Notes under the pieces: model-generated
What the model was told of the DNA's origin: nothing
What the model saw: only the letters and a program-made list of their open reading frames with translations
Database searches by the model: none
In this document: piece by piece, positions 1 through 11,940 of the stretch
Layout: every line of letters begins with the position of its first letter
Numbering within the stretch: position 1 is the stretch's first letter
Made by a program: the position numbers and the translations under genes
NCBI GenBank assembly: GCA_036346275.1
Contig: CM070711.1
Span: 67,433,078-67,497,077 of the forward strand
Direction: 5' to 3'
Source of the DNA: Otatea glauca
Lineage: Eukaryota; Streptophyta; Magnoliopsida; Poales; Poaceae
DNA length: 64,000 nucleotides

Positions 1-139
1 CTCTACGCCACCACTCATCTTATTCTCCCTTATGTCCCTCGTCACGTCGCCCTTCTCGTGCCACGCCGTTGCTCACCTCGACCACCGCTTAAGGCAAGCA
101 TGAACTTCATATGCCATGGGGGAGCCAGCGGGTGGCACG
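1..139. other. Left-edge unannotated flank
   Basis: Short GC-moderate stretch before the hAT target duplication. No coding or repeat signal was recognised. Confidence 0.4.
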
Positions 140-147
140 GTAGATAG

Positions 148-1808
148 TAGGGTTGCAATCGGATCGGATATTTTTCGTCCGACCGACCGACCGGATGTGT
201 TCGAATCAAATTCGGGCATTTTTTTCGGATAGTTTTCGGATTCGGTTACTTTTTTCAGATTCGGATTCGGTATAACACTATCCGTCGGATCGGGATATTC
301 CGAAACTTTTTCGGATATATCCGGTACAAACGTCTTCGGATATCCGACTCCAAACCCTAGACCACCCATGACTGTGACTCTGTGAGGCCATGACCCATCC
401 TCTTCCAAAGTTCCAATCCCAATCCGATCGGATGAGGGAGCGATTTCGCGATCTCCCCGAGCCCCTCCTCCCCGACTCCCACAGGCCGCAGCTAACCTCC
501 CGGCGCCGCCGCCCAAGCCTCCCGACGCTGCTGCCGCCAGCGCCGCCTTCCGGCGCCTCCGTCGTCCTCGCCTCCCGGCCCTCAACCCGAGCACCCCGAC
601 TCGCAGCCAACCTCCGGCGCCCTTCGCCACGAGATCTCCCTGAGCCCTCCTCCTCGGTTCCATGAGCCGCAGCCAAACTCCAGCTGCCAGCCGCCGCTTC
701 TCCGGCGCCCTCCGTCCTCCTCGCCTCTCGGCTACCTCAGCTCGAGCACCCCCGACTCCCGCAGCCAACCTCCCGGGGCCCTCCGCCTCGCCTCCTGCCG
801 CCCCTCTCCGTCAGTCTCGCTGCCCCTCAGCGCAGTCCTATGCTCCACCCGTCCCAGCGCCACCCGTCCGACCGTCCCTCCGATGCCCTTCGCTCCCCCG
901 CCCGTCCCGGTGCCCCCCTCCCGTCAGCATCAATCGCTACCCTCCGCTCCTTTTGGATCGCCGTCACAGCTAGCTCTGGAGAATCTCTGCTCGTGCTGAC
1001 TACTGCATTGATGCCCATCCTAGATCGAGAGGTAGCCAGGTAGGTGCTCCCACAACCTACTCTGGATGATTAAACGATTTTCATTATTCATCTTGCTAAT
1101 GTTTTCAAGTTTTGTTGTGACCAGATTTCTCTGGAATAAATAATAGCCTTTCAGGGAGACTGCCAAGCTCAATAGGATCTTCGCTTAAATCAGTGAGTTA
1201 TCTGTGGGCATTGAAGTCTAAGCATGTGTAGTAGAGAGGCAAAACATGATATCAGTGAGTTATGAGTTAATCCATCAATAAGAGAAGCCAAGCCAGCAAG
1301 ATAATGTGCTTGGCTTACCAATCATAAGCATAGCAATGAGGAGGGGATGACATGTTATTTGCTTATAAAATGTGAACTTGTTTCTCACTGAAAACCATGA
1401 TCTTTCTCCTTATAATATGTGAACTTGTTTCAGTAGCCATGTTGTATGCTATTTGTTTATGCCTTAAGAGTTAAAGAATGAAATTGAATGTGTTTTTGCA
1501 ACTTTGTTGGATTGCCCGATAAAATGACTTATTAGACTATGATAATCTTGTTGCATGTTAAACTCATACGGTTGGTTAATCAGTATTATATGTATGCTTT
1601 ATGCGATATCTGTTTTCGCGCGTTATCCGATAAAAATTATTCGATACCGTATCGATTTCGCTCCGTATTCGACTCGAATTCGTGACCGATATTATCCGCG
1701 CCGTATTCGTATCCGACACTATCCGGATCCGATTTCGAATCCGACAAAAATATGGTTTAAGATATGAAAAAAACGATATCCGATCAAATCCGAGCCGATT
1801 ACACCTTA
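148..1808. mobile_element. Non-autonomous hAT-type DNA transposon
   Basis: The 8-bp sequence GTAGATAG occurs exactly at 140-147 and 1809-1816, as expected for a hAT target-site duplication. Just inside, the left end reads TAGGGTTGCAATCGGATCGG and the right end, read on the minus strand, TAAGGTGTAATCGGCTCGG, an imperfect terminal inverted repeat. Both subterminal regions (about 150-360 and 1590-1800) are rich in CGGAT/ATCCG words, like the short repeated transposase-binding motifs of Ac-type elements. No transposase is visible, so the element would depend on another for movement. The interior has a GC-rich block (390-1050) followed by AT-rich filler. The call rests on seen termini plus the known 8-bp duplication of hAT elements. 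Confidence 0.85.
390..1050. other. GC-rich cargo block inside the hAT element
   Basis: About 650 bases of very GC-rich, proline/arginine/serine-coding sequence between the AT-rich subterminal arms. It has the composition of a grass first exon or 5' UTR and contains diverged internal duplications: phrases such as CTCCGTCGTCCTCGCCTC recur about 190 bases apart. Open frames exist on both strands (plus 390-665 and 662-973; minus 73-768), but none shows a recognisable domain, and overlapping frames are expected at this GC content. It may be a captured gene fragment. No function is assigned. Confidence 0.4.
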
Positions 1809-1946
1809 GTAGATAGGACGGTGGGAAGGGAGTTAGGGTTAGTAGGAGAAGCGCAGATGGAAGAGGAGTAGAGGAGGGTAGATAGGACGGTGGGAAGGGA
1901 GTTAGGGTTAGTAGGAGAAGCGCAGATGGAAGAGGAGTAGAGGAGG
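1809..1946. repeat. 69-bp tandem duplication abutting the hAT
   Basis: Two adjacent copies (1809-1877 and 1878-1946) that appear identical. Each begins with GTAGATAGGACGGTGGGAAG. The first eight bases of the first copy are the right-hand hAT target duplication, so the element inserted at the boundary of, or before, this duplication. Confidence 0.9.
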
Positions 1947-2981
1947 CTGCAATCGATGGAAACTGGAGGTGAGACGTAGGAGACAATGGGTCAAGACTCA
2001 AGAATAGAGGTAGAGTTGGGCTCGAGAGAAGCTTTCTTCGCATATTCTATTTCACCAGCATGGGAAGAAACCCTTGATTAACATGTGGGCCTTGAATTTC
2101 TTTGGGACCACCATTCAGTTAAAGCAATACTCGTACGGGTAGTCACGCACAGTCACGGGCCTACGGCGCCCACCCCCATGCTATGAGGAGCCACCCAAAC
2201 GCTGCACGCAGCCCATGAAAATTGCTGACCCCTGCCCGTTTGATGGCGATCCCACGGACGAGCATAAGGAGGACCACGATGGATGTTGTGTAGCACTCGC
2301 AGCCGCGCACGGCACAAGCTATCCTCATCCATGACGCGCACGAAGCACAAGCGCGGGCTCCTCGTCACCCGAACTTGACGTGTCGTTCAGCCAAAGCTTC
2401 CACGCCGCGCGAATTCCTTGGAAGCTCTCGTGATGCAGCAATTGGCAGCAGCTTTTAATATCTGTGATATGGTAAGCGATAGCTAATAATGCTCTCGTCC
2501 TCCACCCCTCCCGTTACGGGGGTGAAATTCCTGTAAAACACACACACACATGGCAGGCTTGCAATTTGCAAGTGCAACAAAGCAGATTCCGAGAATAAAC
2601 AATAAAAATGTATGCAACAGATTTGTCCTTCAGAAAACATTAGTAATCGTACCCAAAAGTAATCAACATAAAATGACAAAGATAAAGAACTGCACTTTTC
2701 CAACTGAGGGATTGCATTTCCTTAAGCTGCATTGATATTTGTTATTTTTCTCAAATAAAGAAACCATAAACCAAAGACATCAATCTGTACATGGGTGAAT
2801 TTGATACAGCCCAAATAATCCTTGGATTCTTTCAGGGCTCAGTGATAAACGTCTGATGTACAACAACACTGTGATCAGCAGTGAAGTAACCGGTGGCAAT
2901 ACCATTCTTTCCAGAGAGAATCTATGATATACGGCAAGTTGACATGATCCTCCAAATGAAATCAACACCTCCAGATGGGTG
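1947..2981. other. Intergenic and 3' flank of the kinase gene
   Basis: No gene was seen. The part nearest 2981 should hold the 3' UTR of the minus-strand kinase gene. A short (CA)n run lies near 2540. The open frames here are short and lack domain features. Confidence 0.45.
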
Positions 2982-5900
2982 TTAAAAATTGGATCGGGAT
3001 GAACGTGACGAACGGGTGGTACTACTGCCCTCACTGCGATCTTTCTTCCGCATGCCTTCGAAGCTCAGGAAACATCTGAGTGGTCTGACCTGTTCCAGCA
3101 CAACCAACATGAGAATACCATTTGCTAGAATATAGTATGTTTAGCTGACAGAACACTTATCAGACCACAGTACATCAGAAAGCAAACACTTATCAGACCA
3201 CAGTACAACAGAAAACCATTATCTGTTACCTTCCAACGGGTTCTATGAGCTAGTGCATTTTGGATCGCAGACAACCGATCAATGACTACTCTAAAATCAG
3301 GCCTGTCAGCAGGATTTTCACTCCAGCATTGCTCAATCAACCTAGAATAATGTCGAGTAGATAAACAATCAAGTCAGGATGAAATAGGCAAACCAAAGAC
3401 ACCATCGATGATGGCATCTCGAGGAAATAGAACACATTAAAGTTCACATATCCAAATAGTCAGATGAAACATGGGTTGCAGAAGCTTGTTCGCTAGCAGT
3501 TGGCCATGCAAACAAGCCGCCAACCTAATGCTCCAAATAAATTGGTACTTGCCAGTTGCCGCAACACAGAAAAAAGAGAATGCTTACTCTCTTAACCCAT
3601 GAGCATAATGCTTTGGAGGAGCTCTGAAAGGCGGCCTTTCTTTAGAATTGTACGCCTTCTCAATTTCATCAATTTTCTTATTATAAAAAGGGAGACATCC
3701 TTCAATCATCTGAAAGAGTTGAAATATCAGTAAGCAAAAATGGTCTTCTGGTGGGTTATGGGAGTAGTTGGAGCAGAACTTTGTAGTTTTCAATTTAAAG
3801 CAAAATTATAACAACAATCTCAATCAAGGTATCAAACAACGATTCCCAAGTTCTAATTGGCACTACACAAAATATGTGGATAGCAACATGATAAATTGAA
3901 AATCATTTGTTGTGGCATAGAAAGGTAGAATGCTATATAACAATTTTACCTCTTGAAGTATCAAGGCGAATGAGAAGACATCCACTTTAGTATCATACTC
4001 CTCTTTTCGCACAACTTCTGGAGCAACATACCTACCTGTGACATATTTATAAATTACTCAATGCACATAGAAGGTGAACAAAACTTGTCAAAACAGTGAG
4101 CTGCCCACCAGATTAGCACAAACCAAGTACAACAAACCAAAAAATATGCTTACAGGCATTGCCTGGAGAAGTTACTGGTTTATCCTCTCTAACTTTTCTT
4201 CTCCATTTTAGCATCTTACACAAATCAAAATCTGCCACCTTCAGATGTCCAGTATCATCCCTCAATATGTTTCTGTTGTCTTACACAATGGACAGAGGAG
4301 TCTTTTAACAAATCAGGTATTTGAAAAAACTCACGGGGTATATAAAAAAATGTAAGAAAATTTCACAGAAAATAAAGTACTCACGAAGGCTCAAGGTCAC
4401 GGTGGATGATAGCTTGAGGTTTATGCTCATGTAAGTAATTCATTCCTCTATTACAGTTCACAAAGTGTCACGATTCAGGTTTATTTTACACCAATGAAAA
4501 GTAAATCCGACAGAGTTTTTTCTGTCATATTGGGATTACGGGTGGCAAACCTTGCAATATCAAGAGCTAATTTGACTGCATATGACGGTTCCAGGGCCCC
4601 TTTCTTATTGAGGTGTTTGCGCAAATCACTCTGCAAATAAACATTTTGATAATTCTCAACAATTCATAAATAAAGTTATGTATTTTAATATTCAAGCGAA
4701 GGCATAGTCACCTTATGTTATATAAATAATGATGCAGAGTTAATAAACCTAGACATTTCTACAGTGCTGAAATCATATTGCAGGTAGTTAGGAAGAATCA
4801 TACTTGCAATGATATATTGTGGCCAAAAATTGCCAAACAAAAAGATACAGACTAATTTGGCATTGCCAATCAAGTATGACAACAACATTTTATTTCTTAC
4901 TATACATGACCAAATTACTTGTATAAAATGAAGCCCTGGATCCACACCTAGGAAGATTTGACTGGGGCAGCCTAGATAGTGGTTAATCAAATGGACCTCA
5001 GATGTAGAAGCTATCAAATATCAGAATAATGTAAGTCTGAAAAGTACATTGGCCTAAGACAATACATTGGCCTAAGACAAACCTTTGGCATAAATTCCAT
5101 GACAATCATCATTGGGTTGCTTTGTGTTACAGCACCCAAAAATTGCACAACATTTGGATGCCGTATTAGTTGCAGCACATCAAGCTCATCTCTGAATGCC
5201 CTTCTGCAAGGCAAAGACATCCATCCAAACTGTAAGGGAAATACAACCTGGGAATTGAAGGAACTATTCAGTGAATAAAACCAACATAGACCAGGAACAA
5301 ATGTAACTATTCAATGGAATCAACCCACACTCTGTTGTTATCAGTAATTAAATCATCATCCAGTTTCTTAACAGCAACCAGAATGCCCCTCCATGTTGCT
5401 TTCCGAAATGTACCCTGAGAAGCAAATGGAAATGATAACAATGCATAATTCAAATATTAATAGCATCTGATGGAGAAACCCAATGTCTTCAGAAATTTAG
5501 GTACGGAAAGTAGGATCTAATATCAAGAGTTCAATACCATACGATCAGTAGAGCCAACCAACTGTACAGGTACGCTGACTATTGATTAGAGTAGATTTGT
5601 GCCAGATAGTTTATACACTTAGTCACTAAAATCTTCTCACGGGAAAGAAAGGGCAAGACATACACATACCTTAGATAAATCATTGCCATTAGTGAAATCA
5701 AGTTCGTTTGGGTCAATCTCGTATTCAGGAACTTCACGATCGTTGTTAACATGCATAGGTGCAATCTTCAAGAAATGAGGCGGATGTTCAGAACACTTGA
5801 ACATAACAGTAGAGCAGGCACAATACACGTACAACATAGTACCTTAAGTTTGGAGCTATGCTTCTCCAAGATCTTGATGACATCATGATTCTGGTAATGC

Positions 5901-6482
5901 ATCGCATCCGCCAAAGGCTGCAGATAGTAGTGCAATACAGAATTAATATAGCAGCTCATAATGTTCAAGTATTGAATCCTCATAACTTAAAGAACAGATA
6001 TTGCCATATAATACCATTTCCCATGGGAATGATAACTTTAAAGTCAGATCCCAAGAAAGAATTCTGAGGTCCTCAACCAAAGTAAGCAAACGGAGCAAAA
6101 CTAAAGGCAAAAGTTCAAGCAGCCTCACCGTGCTGCCCCACTGGTCCTCGACGGCGGCCTCCGCGCCGCGGCCGAGGAGAAGCTCGACGACCTCGGCATG
6201 GCCCTCGCAGGCGGAGATGTGCAGCGCCGTGCGGCCGTCGGAGTCGCGGAAGTTGGGGTCGGCGCCGGAGTCGAGGAGCTCGCGGATCCCCTCCGCGTTG
6301 CCCTCGTGGGCCAGGTACATCAGCTGGAAGCTCATGACTCCGGCCGCGTCGCCCGACCCCTCCGCGCCCGCGCCGCTGTCGCCGCCACCACCGCGGTCGG
6401 GCGCCATCGACGACTGCCTCCCCAGCCTAAACTTCGGCATAGCAGCCGTCGCCGCCGTTGATGTGGGGGGCTTGGGCTCCAT
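2982..6482 (-). CDS. Integrin-linked kinase-type ankyrin protein kinase (Raf-like MAPKKK group)
   Basis: Twelve exons, all GT-AG, join in frame to 473 aa: 6482-6129, 5917-5843, 5765-5670, 5414-5329, 5203-5083, 4630-4551, 4447-4385, 4272-4154, 4035-3950, 3709-3588, 3341-3230, 3089-2982. Exon 1 encodes a low-complexity N-terminus, then ankyrin repeats (LAHEGNAEGIRELLDSGADP; DGRTALHISACEGHAEVVEL) that continue into exon 2. The kinase domain follows: VAVKKLDDD (ATP lysine), IRHPNVVQFLGAVTQ, catalytic loop HRDLEPSNIL, metal-binding motif VADFDLCK, activation segment ending RYVAPEV, and a DRPDF motif in lobe C. The C-terminal tail is rich in Ser/Arg. Plant ILKs of about 470 aa have this layout and act in stress, ion and immune signalling. 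HRDLE replaces HRDLK and DFD replaces DFG, so activity may be low or need unusual metals. Start chosen: first in-frame ATG before the ankyrin exon; a second Met lies 14 codons later. Confidence 0.93.
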
Positions 6483-7372
6483 ACGGTGACGGTGGCGATA
6501 GGGTCCCGGCCGGTAGATCGGATCAGAGACTTTGACGAAGGAATTGAGTAGAGCGGGGAGAAGACGAGGGAAGGAGGGTCGGCGCGAGGGAGCTAGGAAT
6601 CGACTCGAGGGGGCTCGGGAGTGGGCCGGGGACTTGCTTGGAAACGGGTGGGTGGCGGTGGCGGCTGAGCTGGCAACAGGTACACCATCTACCGCCCCCC
6701 TAAGGCCCTATGTATGAAATGAAACCAAAACGGAAAAATCCCTCCGATGAGTGGGTGACAGCTGGGCCCCGCGGAATTAGAGCCTCAACGGTTCGCCGTG
6801 CTGGTGGCGCTTGCTGGGTTTACCCATAGTCATACGAGTCGCTGTAGTACGTGTTTCGTGGTGCAACTGTGTAACAGTGCTTCGCTATGTACGTAATTCG
6901 TGCTTGTGTTTTGCCAGGATCTGTTTGATACGTAGAATTTTGGCGAGAATTTTGCGGGGGTTTCGTAGGAAACGATACGATTTCACGGGGCTTCAGAGCA
7001 CTATATATGCATATATGTATATACTTTGCAAAGACCATCCAGACAAATATATATATATAGTGTGAGTGATTATCAAGAAAGAGACTTGTCGACTAAAGCT
7101 TCGGTTTAAGACACGTTGGATAGAAAAAGACATGTTGGAACGTGCAAAAGTCCGGCGCAGCGGGGGTTGGTTAGCGATGGAAACATTGCTAATATGTTGT
7201 CACTATACTGGTGTTTGGACGTACTACAACGTTGCGATAGGATAAGGGCTTGTATGATGTCATGGCCTTTGATGTTGTCATTGTTACGCTGAAGAAACCA
7301 AGGAGGGCAAGGAAAAAAGAATTGCAAGCTCGTAGGTATGAACGTGTTCTAGGCTATCTAGAAGCCAGCCTA

Positions 7373-7375
<3 letters not shown>
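6483..7375. other. Promoter-side flank of the kinase gene and intergenic DNA
   Basis: Upstream of the kinase ATG on the minus strand. The first 200 bases are GC-rich and purine-biased on the plus strand, consistent with a 5' UTR or leader. No clear TATA box or second gene was seen. Short frames on both strands lack domain features. Confidence 0.4.

Positions 7376-7430
<55 letters not shown>
7376..7430. repeat. (TA)n microsatellite
   Basis: Uninterrupted TA dinucleotides for about 55 bases. The Tyr-Ile frames read through it are artefacts of the repeat. Confidence 0.97.
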
Positions 7431-7433
<3 letters not shown>

Positions 7434-8480
7434 CTAAGAAATTGGTTCGTTGAATAACTTTGTGGAAATCTGAAAGTGTCCTCGTGTGTCTATCTTGGTC
7501 GGCAGCGGATATAAAAAGAACGTTGCTGGTGAGGAGGTCCCAGTGAGCCTCGTATCCCCGTCTCCATCGTAATCTAGTAGACGACCAAGTATTTCTATCT
7601 GTTTTTTCTTTCCAGAACACGAGTATATATATTACTTTCCTGATCTCTTTGTTTTTTAGAACCCTAGATCGACTAACTCATCTTGTTTGACATTTGCCAA
7701 TTTCAGGAGTTCCTGCCCCTGGTATTTACGTTACCCGAAAGGGGGATCAAGCCTTCAGAAACTGGAGAGGATCAGATATTGAGGTCTGTACGTACTACGT
7801 ACTGATGTACCCTCTCCAGAACTGAAAGGCCATTTGGTTTAACCATTGGTACATTTTCGAGCTGCAACTTCTTGTTTTTTCCCTCTCTTATTTGTATTGC
7901 CTTTGCTTCGAGCACGCAACACGCAACCAAACAAGGAAGACACCAACGCATGTCAACGTAACAAATCATGTATCCGCTGAATCAGCTGCTGCTTCCGTTG
8001 CATGTCTCTCCCTTCAAATTGTACAGCCTTGCCCATATGTCTTCCGCGTCATCATCCCAGCCGCCTCCTTCAAGACTTCAACCTCAATCAACCCCCGCGG
8101 CACTAAAACCCCCACTTGAATGGATGAAGAATATGATAATTCCATTTGCGAAATATATATATGTATGATGATTAATTTGACAACAATATAATACAAGTAA
8201 CACTTTTTATTTATATTGCCCCATTTGTGATTTGCTCTATACAGTTTTATATTCCTGTGTACTAGTTAGCATCCTCTGCATATCTCAAAATTGCTTGCTA
8301 CTGATAATGCATTGTTGGGCTGTGCTATCACTTATTCTAGATTAATTCTCTAGGTTTGATCATAATTTTATTAATTTCCAGAATTAATAAAAACATAAAA
8401 AAATTAGTTTTAGATGTTAGTTTGCACTAATTCAACCCCCTCTTGGTGTGCTGGTTCCTTCAATACATGGAAGTAACATG
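7431..8480. other. Intergenic, nothing recognised
   Basis: AT-rich sequence with scattered short open frames and no domain, splice-consistent gene model or clear repeat boundary. Confidence 0.4.
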
Positions 8481-8490
8481 AAAAAAGTGC

Positions 8491-9185
8491 GATTTTTTTT
8501 AAAATAATATATATTTTTATTCAAATTGCAAAAATATACGACGATCTCAAAAAATTGCAAAAATATACCTCTGTCGCCCTTTGAACGGGCGACAAGGGCA
8601 ACTGAGGCCTCTGTCGCCCTCTGATTGGGCGATTTTGGCACTTGTCGCTCTTTGAATGGGCGACATGTCCCATTTCCTGTAGTCAGTTTCTAAAGAAAAT
8701 CATAACTTTTTCATATGATCTCGGATGGAGATAAACTTTATATGAAAATTGTAGCTCTTGACGAGATCTACAATTTTGGTATATAATTTTTTTTTCATTT
8801 GAATGCATTTGGACTACCAAAAACGAGATAGAAGTTTCAGATCTAGTGTAGATCTGATTTTTAGATCTGAACTTTCCATCCCATTTTTGGCCATCTAAAT
8901 GGATTCAAATAAAAAAAATTTGTATACAAAAGTTGTAGGTATCGTCGAGAGCTACAATTTTCATATAAAGTTCATCTCCATATGAGATCATATGAAAAAG
9001 TTATGATTTTTTTTAGAAACTGGCTACAGAAAAAGGGACATGTCGCATATTCAGAGGGCGACAGAGGCCTCTGTTGTCACTGTCGCCCGTTCAAAGGGCG
9101 ACAGATGTATATTTTTGCATTTTTTTTAGGTCGTGGTATATTTTTGCAATTTAAATAAAAAAATATATTATTTTTAAAAAAATTC
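8491..9185. mobile_element. Foldback MULE-type element (large inverted repeat)
   Basis: The two halves are inverted copies around a centre near 8850, giving arms of roughly 340 bases. The left end reads GATTTTTTTTAAAATAATAT; the right end on the minus strand reads GAATTTTTTTAAAAATAATA. The 10-bp sequence AAAAAAGTGC is repeated directly at 8481-8490 and 9186-9195, a plausible target duplication of Mutator-like size (9-11 bp). The arms carry repeated GTCGCCC...GGGCGAC palindromes. There is no coding capacity. The same terminal sequence type and GTCGCCC motifs appear at 58687 onward, at the edge of a coding MULE. Transcripts could form a long hairpin. Confidence 0.85.
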
Positions 9186-9195
9186 AAAAAAGTGC

Positions 9196-11453
9196 AATCA
9201 CTGATTACGAAGCAAGCAGCATGCTGAAGACACCAACAGATTGCAAGGTACTATTTTCTGCGGCAATTTGCCTGGGAACAACCTCGCATCGAAGATCACA
9301 ACACCTTCAGGTCAGTGGCAGCAGCTCGCCGCTGCAACGGAGAACTACAAAATGCATAGACGAAGCAGGAAACAGCAGGTAGCAGGTAGAGGCTGTTGAG
9401 GAAGTACTTACAGACGGATCAAAGATACAACAGATGGGCACCTTAACTGAGAGTGGAAGAAGCAGCCGAGTCATTCCTTAAAAAAAAGGTGCACAGAAGA
9501 ATAAAGAGGCAGTTGCAAAGGCAGGGTGCCTGCCGCCCCGGCGTGTTGCAGCCTCACGGCACAAGCTGCGTCAGAAATCAAATAACATCTCTGACAGGTC
9601 TCCTGTTTTGATGCCCGGTTTCTGCTGCCCCAGCAAAATAATAATTTCTTAGTTCGATTTTTTCGGATGTCTGCACCATTTTTTTCAATACGTGCAATAT
9701 TTTCTTCCCATGTGTGCAACATTTTCTTTCAATAACTGTACGAATGTCGACCCGGATCGCTGTAACATTTTCTTCCCATGTATGCAACATTTTGTAATCA
9801 CTGTGTGCAATAAAAACGCTCGATAACAGTAGAAATGTGCACGCAAAAAAAAATGCTGCACACATGAAAAAAAAATGTTGCACCGACGCGTCCGAAAAAA
9901 TAAGCAGGAATCGAACGTCCGATTACTAGCACTCGAATTTGTACCACACAAACACCACCAAATCTGAGAACAATACTGAGGAAAGCATACTAGACACATG
10001 CAGAATTGCAGAGCCAATGTTCAGGAGGCCAAGTATGTTAGTACTCAGTATTCAGTGTCTAGTTTTGTAAGTGCAAAAGGGTTTATCAGGAATCGTACAG
10101 ATCATGCGAGCATGAACAATCTTCCTGGAACTATTTACATAACTCAAAAGTGCCAAATCTAGCTTTTCATCTGAAAACAATTTTTCAAGGCCAGTTTGTG
10201 GTAACGGTGATGTGATATGATGTGCAATGGTTATGGGAAATTTTACTTATCATAGTAAGATATTGCTGTTATGGCTCCAAAAAAGACGCTTCCAACTAAC
10301 TGTTATATCCAAAACTAGGGGGAAAATGTAAATTTCAAAAGCCACCGCCCACCACAATGCCAAATGGAACCTGGGTCTGACTCAATATGACTCATACACG
10401 TCATTAGCACAAACGTTAGCAACTTATTCCTCAGAAATGAAGGCACAAAACAGCAACCGTTCATTGCTTTCATTTTACAAGTATAAATCTGTAAATGATA
10501 TTGTACAAACGTATAGAAACAATCTTGGCAATACATAGGTCAATTGTCCAAAAAGAGTTGTATAGATGTCCGAGCACTTCCTTAGTTAATGTGTCATAAC
10601 AAACATGTAAACTGCATTGGTGCAGAAATAAGTAATGCGCCCAATTTTCCCGTTTGATATGTATGGCGGGACTACTGAGATTTTTTTAGTCCAAATAAGT
10701 TCATAAACAAGTAATACAATGGCCATTTGGGTACATCGTTGTTTGACTATAAACACCTTCAAGCACTGGCGGAACTAGAAATTTTTCGTTAAAGGTGCAC
10801 ACTTCATACGTACAACTCTTATTCTTTTATAATTATTTTGTAACATCGTAAATCCAACCTATATATTTGAAATTTGCTAAAAGCAGAAGATAAATAGTTC
10901 TAAGGTCTTAAAAATTCCAAACCACTAAAATCGAAACCAATTCGATCAACAAATTTAACCCATCGGAGAAGTGATATTGTACCGTATGCCCCTAGTACCG
11001 CCTTTGAGGGAGACCATAATTGACATCGGTATTTATTCTATGTACTGATTATGTTGCTGAATCCTAACAAACACCAAGAAGATTAGGCAAGTTAATTAAG
11101 CACATTTCGAGAGCACAAATATTCCTTTTTCTTTTGCTCACATAATTTTTTGAGTTAATGGTCACATAATTCTTCCCCGGAGTATCAACTGGAAAGCATG
11201 ATTACAGACTGATTGTTAACATTTTAGCCATTGTGTTCTTGTAAAGTTGTAAACACTATAAAAAAAGGGAAACTATCAGCAGGATTATCACTAATCTTGC
11301 TTCAATGCCTAACATGTAAGCAAAAGTACCAATTAAAGTCGTAAAAAGTTAAGAAATGATGAAAACGGGGAAATGGTAATGCTAAAAAAATCATCTTGTC
11401 CAATACTAAAACTCACCGCTAGTAATCGTTAGGTAATAATGTTCTTGTGGAAA
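9196..11453. other. Intergenic with TGCAACATTTT repeats
   Basis: No gene was seen. Between about 9690 and 9885 the word TGCAACATTTT(C) recurs with small variations, suggesting an eroded repeat or transposon relic. The remainder to 11453 is AT-rich with only short open frames. Confidence 0.4.
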
Positions 11454-11940
11454 TGTAACACCCTCAAAATTTGCATTTTTTTGGTTTATTAAATATTTAG
11501 AATTTTCTTCTAATTTCGCTGATTTTAATGGATTTTATAAAACCTTTTTGCCATTTTCAGTTTTACAAAAATAATTTTTGCAGAAAATTTAAAAGCTTAA
11601 AATTTCCGAAAATAATTTTATTGGGTTCAGAATATTCTAAAGTATTTTTGAGAATTTTTCTAGAATTTTTGAACCCATTTTGCTATTTTATCGGAGGCTA
11701 TTTCTTTCTTAGCATTAAATAACTCAAAAAAAACCTCCCCTGACAATGGGACCCCACCCCACTGTAAGGCCTTTCTTTTAATTGCAGTCAAAGTCCAGAA
11801 CATCTAGAGAGAGCTCCTTCTCTCTTGCCTCCATTAAAACCGACTTTTTAACTTCCAAATCCCCGTGATTTTTACACCGAAATGCCCCAAATAATTATGA
11901 AATGAAATCCTCCACTGAGGAGGCCCGCATCCTCGAGCTG
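11454..11940 (+). mobile_element. Truncated gypsy-type LTR fragment
   Basis: Begins TGTAACACCCTCAAAATTTG, closely resembling the LTR start seen at 32546 on the minus strand (TGTAACATCCCAAAATTTGC) and at 26813. An AT-rich leader follows, with a GC-richer part near 11740. No matching LTR end or internal domains were seen, so this appears to be a broken 5' part of a long LTR. The right limit is approximate. Confidence 0.5.

Noticed and set aside
73..768. Long minus-strand open frame of 231 codons at the left edge
   Set aside because: It overlaps plus-strand frames in the same GC-rich block, crosses the hAT terminus at 148, and shows only Arg/Gly/Ala low complexity; composition explains it.
6001..6489. 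Plus-strand ORFs opposite kinase exon 1
   Set aside because: They are antisense shadows of the ankyrin-coding exon, which has clear domain content on the minus strand.
7250..7620. Frames with Tyr-Ile repeats
   Set aside because: Produced by the (TA)n microsatellite.
8491..9185. CRISPR-like array from repeated GTCGCCC words
   Set aside because: The repeats are inverted, irregularly spaced and part of a foldback transposon; the genome is a plant.
9471..10017. Overlapping minus-strand ORFs rich in Phe/Cys/Thr
   Set aside because: No domain, and the reading comes from TGCAACATTTT repeats.
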